Origin: Prosopocoilus inquinatus
Taxonomy: Eukaryota > Arthropoda > Insecta > Coleoptera > Lucanidae
Reading direction: 5' to 3'
Length of the DNA stretch: 64,000 nt
Assembly: GCA_036172665.1 (NCBI GenBank)
Contig: CM069873.1
Span: 42,502,001 to 42,566,000, forward strand
A program made the position numbers and the translations under genes. The notes below the pieces were generated by a model. It was given only the letters and a program-made list of their open reading frames with translations, did not search any database and had not been told where the DNA came from. Positions 1 to 11,499 of this stretch are shown piece after piece; position 1 is the first letter of the stretch; every line of letters begins with the position of its first letter.

Positions 1-149
1 GCGTCCGAGAACTTTGTATCTCACATCAGAGTTACTGGAGTCCATCCAAACGTCAAATAACATGATAGATGAGTAAGGATCGATTAGATACATCACAGGA
101 ACAACGCTAATACGTGTTGTTTCGTTCAAAACTATTTCCAGCTTCTGCT
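1..149. repeat. Reference satellite monomer (first unit) with internal landmarks
   Basis: A representative unit, about 40% GC. Landmarks recur in most copies: an odd palindrome TGGAGTCCA at 36-44; the palindrome ATCGAT (a ClaI recognition site) at 79-84; an imperfect dyad with arms AACAAC (100-105) and GTTGTT (116-121), the inner pair GC/GC being present when base 112 is G; and a small inverted repeat CAGC-TTCT-GCTG at 139-150, running one base into the next unit. The main variable positions are 6-15, 24-27, 41-52, 63-72, 86-92, 112 and 125-128. They define the monomer classes used to trace higher-order structure. No open frame spans more than about 60 codons, because 149 is not divisible by three and the + strand carries TGA/TAA just after base 67. 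Confidence 0.95.
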
Positions 150-3100
150 GCGTCCGAGAACTTTGTATCTCACATCAGAGTTACTGGAGTTCATCCAAAC
201 GTCAAATAACATGATAGATGAGTAAGGATCGATTAGATACAGCACAGGGACAACGTTAATGCGTGTTGTTTCATTTAAAACTACTTCCAGCTTCTGCTGC
301 GTCCGAAAATTTCGAATCTCACATCAGAGTTACTGGAGTCCATCCAAACGTCAAATAACATGATAGATGAGTAAGGATCGATTAGATACGTCACAGGAAC
401 AACGCTAATGCGTGTTGTTTCGTTTAAAACTATTTCTAGCTTCAGCTGCGCCCGAGAACTTCGTATCTCACATCAAAGTTACCGGAGTGCATCCAAACGT
501 CAAGTAACATGATAGATGAGTAAGGATCGATTAGATACATCACAGGAACAACGCTAATGCGTGTTGTTTCATTTAAAACTATTTCCAGCTTCTGCTGCGA
601 CCGAGAACTTCGTTTCTCACATCAGGGTTACTGGAGTCCATCCAAACGTCAAATAACATGATAGATAAGTAAGGATCGATTAGATACAGCACAGGAACAA
701 CGCTAATACGTGTTGTTTCGTTCAAAACTATTTCCAGCTTCTGCTGCGTCCGAGAACATTGTATCTCACATTAGAGTTACTGGAGTCCATTCAAACGTCA
801 AATAACATGATAGATGAGTAAGGATCGATTAGATACATTACAGGAACAACGCTAATGCGTGTTGTTTCGTTTAAAACTATTTCTAGCTTCAGCTGCGCCC
901 GAGAACTTCGTATCTCACATCAAAGTTACTGGAGTCCATCGAAACGCCAAATAACATGATAGATGAGTAAGGATCGATTAGATACATCACAGGAACAACG
1001 CTAATGCGTGTTGTTTCGTTTAAAACTATTTCCAGCTTCTGCTGCGTCCGAGAATTTCGTATCTCACATTAGAGTTACTGGAGTCCATCGAAACGTCAAA
1101 TAACATGATAGATGAGTAAGGATCGATTAGATACATCACAGGTACAACGATAATGCGTGTTGTTTCATTTAAAACTATTTCCAGCTTCAGCTGCGTCCGA
1201 GAACTTCGTATCTCACTTCAGAGTTACTGGAGCCCATCCAAACGTCAAATAACATGATAGATGAGTAAGGATCGATTACATTCATCACAGGAACAACGCT
1301 AATACGTGTTGTTTCGTTTAAAACTATTTCCAGCTTCTGCTGCGTCCGAATACGTCGTATCTCACATCAGAGTTACTGGAGTACATCGAAACGTCAAATA
1401 ACATGATAGATAAGTAAAGATCGATTAGATACAGCACAGGAACAACGCTAATGCGTGTTGTTTCGTTTAAAACTATTTCCAGCTTCTGCTGCGTCCGAGA
1501 ATTTCGTATCTCACATTAGAGTTACTGGAGTCCATCGAAACGTCAAATAACATGATAGATGAGTAAGGATCGATTAGATACATCACAGGTACAACGATAA
1601 TGCGTGTTGTTTCATTTAAAACTATTTCCAGCTTCTGCTGCGTCCGAAAATTTCGTATCTCACATCAGAGTTACTGGAGTCCATCCAAACGTCAAATAAC
1701 ATGATAGATGAGTAAGAATCGATTAGATACATCACAGGAACAACGCTAATACGTGTTGTTTCGTTCAAAACTATTTCCAGCTTCTTCTGCGTCCGAGAAC
1801 TTTGTATCTCACATCAGAGATACTGGAGTCCATCCAAACGTCAAATAACATGATAGATGAGTAAGGATCGATTGGATACATCACAGGAACAACGCTAATG
1901 CGTGTTGTTTCGTTTAAAACTATTTCCAGCTTCTGCTGCGTCCGAAAATTTTGTATCTCACATCAGAGTTACTGGAGTCCATCCAAACGTCAAATAACAT
2001 GATAGATGAGTAAGGATCGATTAGATACATCACAGGAACAACGCTAATACGTGTTGTTTCGTTCAAAACTATTTCCAGCTTCTGCTGCGTCCGAGAACTT
2101 TGTATCTCACATCAGAGTTACTGGAGTCCATCCAAACGTCAAATAACATGATAGATGAGTAAGGATCGATTAGATACATCACAGGAACAACGCTAATACG
2201 TGTTGTTTCGTTCAAAACTATTTCCAGCTTCTGCTGCGTCCGAGAACTTTGTATCTCACATCAGAGTTACTGGAGTTCATCCAAACGTCAAATAACATGA
2301 TAGATGAGTAAGGATCGATTAGATACAGCACAGGGACAACGTTAATGCGTGTTGTTTCATTTAAAACTATTTCCAGCTTCTGCTGCGTCCGAAAATTTCG
2401 TATCTCACATCAGAGTTACTGGAGTCCATCCAAACGTCAAATAACATGATAGATGAGTAAGGATCGATTAGATACGTCACAGGAACAACGCTAATGCGTG
2501 TTGTTTCGTTTAAAACTATTTCTAGCTTCAGCTGCGCCCGAGAACTTCGTATCTCACATCAAAGTTACCGGAGTGCATCCAAACGTCAAGTAACATGATA
2601 GATGAGTAAGGATCGATTAGATACATCACAGGAACAACGCTAATGCGTGTTGTTTCATTTAAAACTATCTCCAGCTTCTGCTGCGTCCGAAAACTTTGTA
2701 TCTCACATCAGAGTTACTGGAGTCCATCCAAACGTCAAATAACATGATAGATAAGTAAGGATCGATTAGATACATCACAGGAACAACGCTAATACGTGTT
2801 GTTTCGTTCAAAACTATTTCCAGCTTCTGCTGCGTCCTGGAACTTTGTATCTCACATCAGAGTTACTGGAGTCCATCGAAACGCCAAATAACATGATAGA
2901 TGAGTAAGGATCGATTAGATACATCACAGGAACAACGCTAATGCGTGTTGTTTCGTTTAAAACTATCTCCAGCTTCTGCTGCGTCCGAAAACTTTGTATC
3001 TCACATCAGAGTTACTGGAGTCCATCCAAACGTCAAATAACATGATAGATAAGTAAGGATCGATTAGATACATCACAGGAACAACGCTAATACGTGTTGT

Positions 3101-3427
3101 TTCGTTCAAAACTATTTCCAGCTTCTGCTGCGTCCTAGAACTTTGTATCTCACATCAGAGTTACTGGAGTCCATCCAAACGTCAAATAACATGATGGGTG
3201 AGTAAGGATCGATTAGATACATCACAGGAACAACGGTAATGCGTGTTGTTTCGTTTAAAACTATTTCCAGCTTCTGCTGCGTCCGAAAACTTTGTATCTC
3301 ACATCATAGTTACTGGAGTCCATCCAAACGTCAAATAACATGATAGATGAGTAAGGATCGATTAGATACATCACAGGAACAACGCTAATACGTGTTGTTT
3401 CGTTCAAAACTAATTCCAGCTTCTGCT
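1..3427. repeat. Higher-order repeat copy 1 (23 monomers)
   Basis: Diagnostic variants here reappear exactly 3,427 bp (23 x 149) later. The gcgaccgag monomer at 597 returns at 4,024, and the cacttcagag/gcccatcc monomer near 1,201 returns at 4,628. A further cassette marked agcacaggga occurs at 241, 2,327, 3,668 and 5,605, a spacing of 14, 9 and 13 monomers, so the unit itself contains an older internal duplication. Compared with copy 2 this copy carries one extra monomer around 1,490-1,640. That monomer repeats the one starting near 1,045 (gagaatttcg, cacattagag, caggtacaacgataatg). The left limit is the window edge, so more copies may lie upstream. Confidence 0.9.
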
Positions 3428-6400
3428 GCGTCCGAGAACTTTGTATCTCACATCAGAGTTACTGGAGTCCATCCAAACGTCAAATAACATGATAGATGAG
3501 TAAGGATCGATTAGATACATCACAGGAACAACGCTAATACGTGTTGTTTCGTTCAAAACTATTTCCAGCTTCTGCTGCGTCCGAGAACTTTGTATCTCAC
3601 ATCAGAGTTGCTGGAGTTCATCCAAACGTCAAATAACATGATAGATGAGTAAGGATCGATTAGATACAGCACAGGGACAACGTTAATGCGTGTTGTTTCA
3701 TTTAAAACTACTTCCAGCTTCTGCTGCGTCCGAAAATTTCGAATCTCACATCAGAGTTACTGGAGTCCATCCAAACGTCAAATAACATGATAGATGAGTA
3801 AGGATCGATTAGATACGTCACAGGAACAACGCTAATGCGTGTTGTTTCGTTTAAAACTATTTCTAGCTTCAGCTGCGCCCGAGAACTTCGTATCTCACAT
3901 CAAAGTTACCGGAGTGCATCCAAACGTCAAGTAACATGATAGATGAGTAAGGATCGATTAGATACATCACAGGAACAACGCTACTGCGTGTTGTTTCATT
4001 TAAAACTATTTCCAGCTTCTGCTGCGACCGAGAACTTCGTTTCTCACATCAGGGTTACTGGAGTCCATCCAAACGTCAAATAACATGATAGATAAGTAAG
4101 GATCGATTAGATACAGCACAGGAACAACGCTAATACGTGTTGTTTCGTTCAAAACTATTTCCAGCTTCTGCTGCGTCCGAGAACATTGTATCTCACATTA
4201 GAGTTACTGGAGTCCATTCAAACGTCAAATAACATGATAGATGAGTAAGGATCGATTAGATACATTACAGGAACAACGCTAATGCGTGTTGTTTCGTTTA
4301 AAACTATTTCTAGCTTCAGCTGCGCCCGAGAACTTCGTATCTCACATCAAAGTTACTGGAGTCCATCGAAACGCCAAATAACATGATAGATGAGTAAGGA
4401 TCGATTAGATACATCACAGGAACAACGCTAATGCGTGTTGTTTCGTTTAAAACTATTTCCAGCTTCTGCTGCGTCCGAGAATTTCGTATCTCACATTAGA
4501 GTTACTGGAGTCCATCGAAACGTCAAATAACATGATAGATGAGTAAGGATCGATTAGATACATCACAGGTACAACGATAATGCGTGTTGTTTCATTTAAA
4601 ACTATTTCCAGCTTCAGCTGCGTCCGAGAACTTCGTATCTCACTTCAGAGTTACTGGAGCCCATCCAAACGTCAAATAACATGATAGATGAGTAAGGATC
4701 GATTACATTCATCACAGGAACAACGCTAATACGTGTTGTTTCGTTTAAAACTATTTCCAGCTTCTGCTGCGTCCGAATACGTCGTATCTCACATCAGAGT
4801 TACTGGAGTCCATCGAAACGTCAAATAACATGATAGATAAGTAAAGATCGATTAGATACAGCACAGGAACAACGCTAATGCGTGCTGTTTCATTTAAAAC
4901 TATTTCCAGCTTCTGCTGCGTCCGAAAATTTCGTATCTCACATCAGAGTTACTGGAGTCCATCCAAACGTCAAATAACATGATAGATGAGTAAGAATCGA
5001 TTAGATACATCACAGGAACAACGCTAATACGTGTTGTTTCGTTCAAAACTATTTCCAGCTTCTGCTGCGTCCGAGAACTTTGTATCTCACATCAGAGATA
5101 CTGGAGTCCATCCAAACGTCAAATAACATGATAGATGAGTAAGGATCGATTGGATACATCACAGGAACAACGCTAATGCGTGTTGTTTCGTTTAAAACTA
5201 TTTCCAGCTTCTGCTGCGTCCGAAAATTTTGTATCTCACATCAGAGTTACTGGAGTCCATCCAAACGTCAAATAACATGATAGATGAGTAAGGATCGATT
5301 AGATACATCACAGGAACAACGCTAGTACGTGTTGTTTCGTTCAAAACTATTTCCAGCTTCTGCTGCGTCCGAGAACTTTGTATCTCACATCAGAGTTACT
5401 GGAGTCCATCCAAACGTCAAATAACATGATAGATGAGTAAGGATCGATTAGATACATCACAGGAACAACGCTAATACGTGTTGTTTCGTTCAAAACTATT
5501 TCCAGCTTCTGCTGCGTCCGAGAACTTTGTATCTCACATCAGAGTTACTGGAGTTCATCCAAACGTCAAATAACATGATAGATGAGTAAGGATCGATTAG
5601 ATACAGCACAGGGACAACGTTAATGCGTGTTGTTTCATTTAAAACTATTTCCAGCTTCTGCTGCGTCCGAAAATTTCGTATCTCACATCAGAGTAACTGG
5701 AGTCCATCCAAACGTCAAATAACATGATAGATGAGTAAGGATCGATTAGATACGTCACAGGAACAACGCTAATGCGTGTTGTTTCGTTTAAAACTATTTC
5801 TAGCTTCAGCTGCGCCCGAGAACTTCGTATCTCACATCAAAGTTACCGGAGTGCATCCAAACGTCAAGTAACATGATAGATGAGTAAGGATCGATTAGAT
5901 ACATCACAGGAACAACGCTAATGCGTGTTGTTTCATTTAAAACTATCTCCAGCTTCTGCTGCGTCCGAAAACTTTGTATCTCACATCAGAGTTACTGGAG
6001 TCCATCCAAACGTCAAATAACATGATAGATAAGTAAGGATCGATTAGATACATCACAGGAACAACGCTAATACGTGTTGTTTCGTTCAAAACTATTTCCA
6101 GCTTCTGCTGCGTCCTGGAACTTTGTATCTCACATCAGAGTTACTGGAGTCCATCGAAACGCCAAATAACATGATAGATGAGTAAGGATCGATTAGATAC
6201 ATCACAGGAACAACGCTAATGCGTGTTGTTTCGTTTAAAACTATCTCCAGCTTCTGCTGCGTCCAAAAACTTTGTATCTCACATCAGAGTTACTGGAGTC
6301 CATCCAAACGTCAAATAACATGATAGATAAGTAAGGATCGATTAGATACATCACAGGAACAACGCTAATACGTGTTGTTTCGTTCAAAACTATTTCCAGC

Positions 6401-6512
6401 TTCTGCTGCGTCCTAGAACTTTGTATCTCACATCAGAGTTACTGGAGTCCATCCAAACGTCAAATAACATGATGGGTGAGTAAGGATCGATTAGATACAT
6501 CACAGGAACAAC
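3428..6512. repeat. Higher-order repeat copy 2 (22-mer version, incomplete)
   Basis: Aligns with the window start at an offset of 3,427 bp up to about 4,900. From there on the offset is 3,278 bp (22 x 149), because one monomer is absent. The similarity ends about 6,513, just after the gatgggtgag monomer, where copy 1 continues with gtttaaaac and this copy with atttaaaac. Differences between the copies are scattered single substitutions, for example gagttactgg versus gagtaactgg at 5,692. That level of identity suggests fairly recent duplication or homogenisation. Confidence 0.85.
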
Positions 6513-7828
6513 GCTAATGCGTGTTGTTTCATTTAAAACTATTTCCAGCTTCTGCTGCGTCCGAGAACTTCGTTTCTCACATCAGGGTTACTGGAGTCCA
6601 TCCAAACGTCAAATAACATGATAGATAAGTAAGGATCGATTAGATACAGCACAGGAACAACGCTAATGCGTGTTGTTTCGTTTAAAACTATTTCCAGCTT
6701 CAGCTGCGTCCGAGAACTTCGTATCTCACATCAAAGTTACTGGAGTCCATCGAAACGCCAAATAACATGATAGATGAGTAAGGATCGATTAGATACATCA
6801 CAGGAACAACGCTAATGCGTGATGTTTCGTTTAAAACTATTTCCAGGTTCTGCTGCGTCCGAAAACTTTTTATCTCACATCAGAGTTACTGGAGTCCATC
6901 CAAACGTCAAATAACATGATAGATGATTAAGGATCGATTAGATACATCACAGGAACAACGCTAATACGTGTTGTTTCGTTCAAAACTATTTCCAGCTTCT
7001 GCTGCGTCCGAGAACATTGTATCTCACATCAGAGTTACTGGAGTCCATTCAAACGTCAAATAACATGATAGATGAGTAAGGATCGATTAGGTACGTCACA
7101 GGAACAACGCTAATGCGTGTTGTTTCGTTTAAAACTATTTCTAGCTTCAGCTGCGCCCGAGAACTTCGTATCTCTCATCAAAGTTACCGGAGTGCATCCA
7201 AACGTCAAATAACATGATAGATGAGTAAGGATCGATTAGATACATCACAGGAACAACGCTAATGCGTGTTGTTTCATTTAAAACTATTTCCAGCTTCTGC
7301 TGCGTCCGAAAACTTTGTATCTCACATCAGAGTTACTGGAGTACATCTAAACGTCAAATAACGTGATAGATGAGTAAGGATCGATTAGATACATCACAGG
7401 AACAACGCTAATGCGTGTTGTTTCGTTTAAAACTATTTCCAGCTTCTGCTGCACCCAAGAACTTCGTATCTCACATCAGAGTTACTAGAGTCCATCGAAA
7501 CGTCAAATAACATGATAGATAAATAAGGATCGATTAGATACATCACAGGAACAACGCTAATGCGTGTTGTTTCGTTTAAAACTATTTCCAGCTTCTGCTG
7601 CACCCAAGAACTTCGTATCTCACATCAAAGTTACTGGAGTCCATCGAAACGCCAAATAACATGATAGATGAGTAAGGATCGATTAGATACATCACAGGTA
7701 CAACGCTAATGCGTGTTGTTTCGTTTAAAACTATTTCCAGCTTCTGCTGCGTCCGAAAACTTTGTATCTCACATCAGAGTTACTGGAGTCCATCCAAACG
7801 TCAAATAACATAGTAGCTAAGTAAGGAT

Positions 7829-7846
7829 CCATCCATAAATAAGGAT
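7829..7846. repeat. 18-bp insertion in a satellite monomer
   Basis: After gtaaggat this monomer has 18 additional bases ending in aaataaggat before cgattag resumes. The inserted tail repeats the usual sequence just to the left, in the gctaaataagg variant. It looks like a short out-of-register join that duplicated the AAGGAT region. It is the largest length change in the array and is unique to copy A. It lies at the left edge of a patch of roughly 190 bp (about 7,811-8,000) in which A and B carry different monomers. Confidence 0.9.
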
Positions 7847-10800
7847 CGATTAGATACATCACAGGAACAACGCTAATGCGTGTTGTTTCGTTTAAAACTA
7901 TTTCCAGCTTCTGCTGCACCCAAGAACTTCGTATCTCACATCAAAGTTACTGGAGTCCATCGAAACGCCAAATAACATGATAGATAAGTAAGGATCGATT
8001 AGATGCATCACAGGAACAACGCTAATACGTGTTGCTTCTTTTAAAACTATTTCCAGCTCCTGCTGCGCCCAAAAACTTCGTATGTCACATCAGAGTTACT
8101 AGAGTCCATCGAAACGTCAAATAACATGATAGATGAGTAAGGATCGATTAGATACATCACAGGAACAACGCTAATGCGTGTTGTTTCGTTTAAAACTATT
8201 TCCAGCTTCAGCTGCGTCCGAGAACTTCGTATCTCACATCAAAGTTACTGGAGTCCATCGAAACGCCAAATAACATGATAGATGAGTAAGGATCGATTAG
8301 TTACATCACAGGAACAATGCTAATGCGTGTTGTTTCGTTTAAAACTATTTCCAGCTTCTGCTGCGTCCGAAAATTTCGTATCTCACATTAGAGTTACTGG
8401 AGTCCATCGAAACATCAAATAACATAGTAGCTAAGTAAGGATCAATTAGATACATCACAGGAACAACGCTAATACGTGTTGTTTCGTTCAAAACTTTTTC
8501 CAGCTTCTGCTGCGTCCGAAAACTTTGTATCTCACATCAGAGTTACTGGAGTCCATCGAAACGCCAAATAACATGATAGATGAGTAAGTATTGATTAGAT
8601 ACATCACAGGAACAACGCTAATGCGTGTTGTTTCGTTTAAAACTATCTCCAGCTTCTGCTGCGTCCGAAAACTTTGTATCTCACATCAGAGTTACTGGAG
8701 TCCATCCAAACGTCAGATAACATGATAGATAAGTAAGGATCGATTAGATACATCACAGGAACAACGCTAATACGTGTTGTTTCGTTCAAAACTATTTCCA
8801 GCTTCTGCTGCGTCCGAGAACATTGTATCTCACATTAGAGTTACTGGAGTCCATTCAAACGTCAAGTAACATGATAGATGAGTAAGGATCGATTAGATAC
8901 ATCACAGGAACAACGCTAATACGTGTTGTTTCGTTCAAAACTATTTCCAGCTTCTGCTGCGTCCGAAAATTTCGTATCTCACATTAGAGTTATTGGAGTC
9001 CATCGAAACGTCAAATAACATAGTAGCTAAGTAAGGATCGATTAGGTACATCACAGGAACAACGCTAATACGTGTTGTTTCGTTCAAAACTATTTCCAGC
9101 TTCTGCTGCGTCCAAAAACTTCGTATCTCACATCAGAGTTACTAGAGTCCATCGAAACGTCAAATAACATGATAGATGAGTAAGGATCGATTAGATACAT
9201 CACAGGAACAACGCTAATACGTGTTGTTTCGTTTAAAACTATTTCCAGCTTCTGCTGCGTCCGAAAATTTCGTATCTCACATTAGAGTTATTGGAGTCCA
9301 TCGAAACGTCAAATAACATAGTAGCTAAATAAGGATCGATTAGATACATCACAGGAACAACGCTAATACGTGTTGTTTCGTTCAAAACTATTTCCAGCTT
9401 CTGCTGCGTCCGAAAACTTTGTATCTCACATCAGAGTTACTGGAGTCCATCGAAACGCCAAATAACATGATAGATGAGTAAGGATCGATTAGATACATCA
9501 CAGGAACGACGCTAATGCGTGTTGTTTCGTTTAAAACTATCTCCAGCTTCTGCTGCGTCCGAAAACTTTGTATCTCACATCAGAGTTACTGGAGTCCATC
9601 CAAACGTCAGATAACATGATAGATAAGTAAGGATCGATTAGATACATCACAGGAACAACGCTAATACGTGTTGTTTCGTTCAAAACTATTTCCAGCTTCT
9701 GCTGCGTCCGAAAATTTCGTATCTCACATTAGAGTTACTGGAGTCCATCGAAACGTCAAATAACATGATAGATGAGTAAGGATCGATTAGATACATCACA
9801 GGAACAACGCTAATACGTGCTGTTTCATTTAAAACTATTTCCAGCTTCAACTTCGTCCGAGAACTTCGTATCTCACATCAAAGTTACTGGAGTTCATCGA
9901 AACGCCAAATAACATGATAGATGAGTAAGGATCGATTAGATACATCACAGGAACTACGCTAATACGTGTTGTTTCGTTTAAAACTATTTCCAGCTTCTGC
10001 TGCGTCCGAAAACTTTGTATCTCACATCAGAGTTACTGGAGTCCATCCAAACGTCAAATAACATGATAGATAAGTAAGGATCGATTAGATACATCACAGG
10101 AACAACGCTAATACGTGTTGTTTCGTTCAAAACTATTTCCAGCTTCTGCTGCGTCCGAGAACTTTTTATCTCACATCAGAGTTACTGGAGTGCATCCAAA
10201 CGTCAAATAACATGATAGATGAGTAAGGATCGATTAGATACATCACAGGAACAACGCTAATGCGTGTTGTTTCGTTTAAAACTATTTCCAGCTTCTGCTG
10301 CGTCCGAAAATTTCGTATCTCACATCAGAGTTACTGGAGTCCATCGAAACGTCAAATAACATAGTAGATAAGTAAGGATCGATTAGATACATCACAGGAA
10401 CAACGCTAATGCGTGTTGTTTCATTTAAAACTATTTCCAGCTTCTGCTGCGTCCGAGAAATTCGTTTCCCACATCAGGGTTACTGGAGTCCATCCACACG
10501 TCAAATAACATGATAAATAAGTAAGGATCGATTAGATACATCACAGGAACAACGCTAATGCGTGTTGTTTCGTTTAAAACTATTTCCAGCTTCAGCTGCG
10601 TCCGAGAACTTCGTATCTCACATCAAAGTTACTGGAGTCCATCGAAACGCCAAATAACATGATAGATGAGTAAGGATCGATTAGATATATCACAGGAACA
10701 ACGCTAATGCGTGTTGCTTCGTTTAAAACTATCTCCAGATTCTGCTGCGTCCGAAAACTTTGTATCTCACATCAGAGTTACTGGAGTCCATCCAAACGTC

Positions 10801-11499
10801 AAATAACATGATAGATAAGTAAGGATCGATTAGATACATCACAGGAACAACGCTAATACGTGTTGTTTCGTTCAAAACTATTTCCAGCTTCTGCTGCGTC
10901 CGAGAACATTTTATCTCACATCAGAGTTACTGGAGTGCATCCAAACGTCAAATAACATGATAGATGAGTAAGGATCGATTAGATACATCACAGGAACAAC
11001 GCTAATACGTGTTGTTTCGTTTAAAACTATTTCCAGCTTCTGCTGCGTCCTAGAACTTTGTATCTCACATCAGAGTTACTGGAGTCCATCCAAACGTCAA
11101 ATAACATGATGGGTGAGTAAGGATCGATTAGATACATCACAGGAACAACGCTAATGCGTGTTGTTTCATTTAAAACTATTTCCAGCTTCTGCTGCGTCCG
11201 AGAACTTCGTTTCCCACATCAGGGTTACTGGAGTCCATCCACACGTCAAATAACATGATAAATAAGTAAGGATCGATTAGATACAGCACAGGAACAACGC
11301 TAATGCGTGTTGTTTCGTTTAAAACTATTTCCAGCTTCAGCTGCGTCCGAGAACTTCGTATCTCACATCAAAGTTACTGGAGTCCATCGAAACGCCAAAT
11401 AACATGATAGATGAGTAAGGATCGATTAGATACATCACAGGAACAACGATAATGCGTGTTGTTTCGTTTAAAACTATTTCCAGCTTCTGCTGCGTCCGA

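Noticed and set aside
120..138. CENP-B-box-like string TTTCGTTTAAAAC in each monomer
   Set aside because: It matches only the left half (TTCG and the A) of the mammalian CENP-B consensus. The essential CGGG half is absent (CTAT instead).
1..149. Hammerhead-ribozyme-like pieces: CTGATG...GAAA on the minus strand, CGAAACGTC and GATGAG on the plus strand
   Set aside because: Invariant core position A9 is not matched, the order on the plus strand is wrong, and no stem II can form between the core boxes. In most monomers the GAAA is also changed.
7731..7919. 62-codon minus-strand open frame, and similar frames of about 60 codons at 37,547-37,732
   Set aside because: They are stretches of the satellite read on its minus strand. 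The 149-bp period shifts the frame at every unit, substitutions fall without regard to codon position, and none has a plausible domain.
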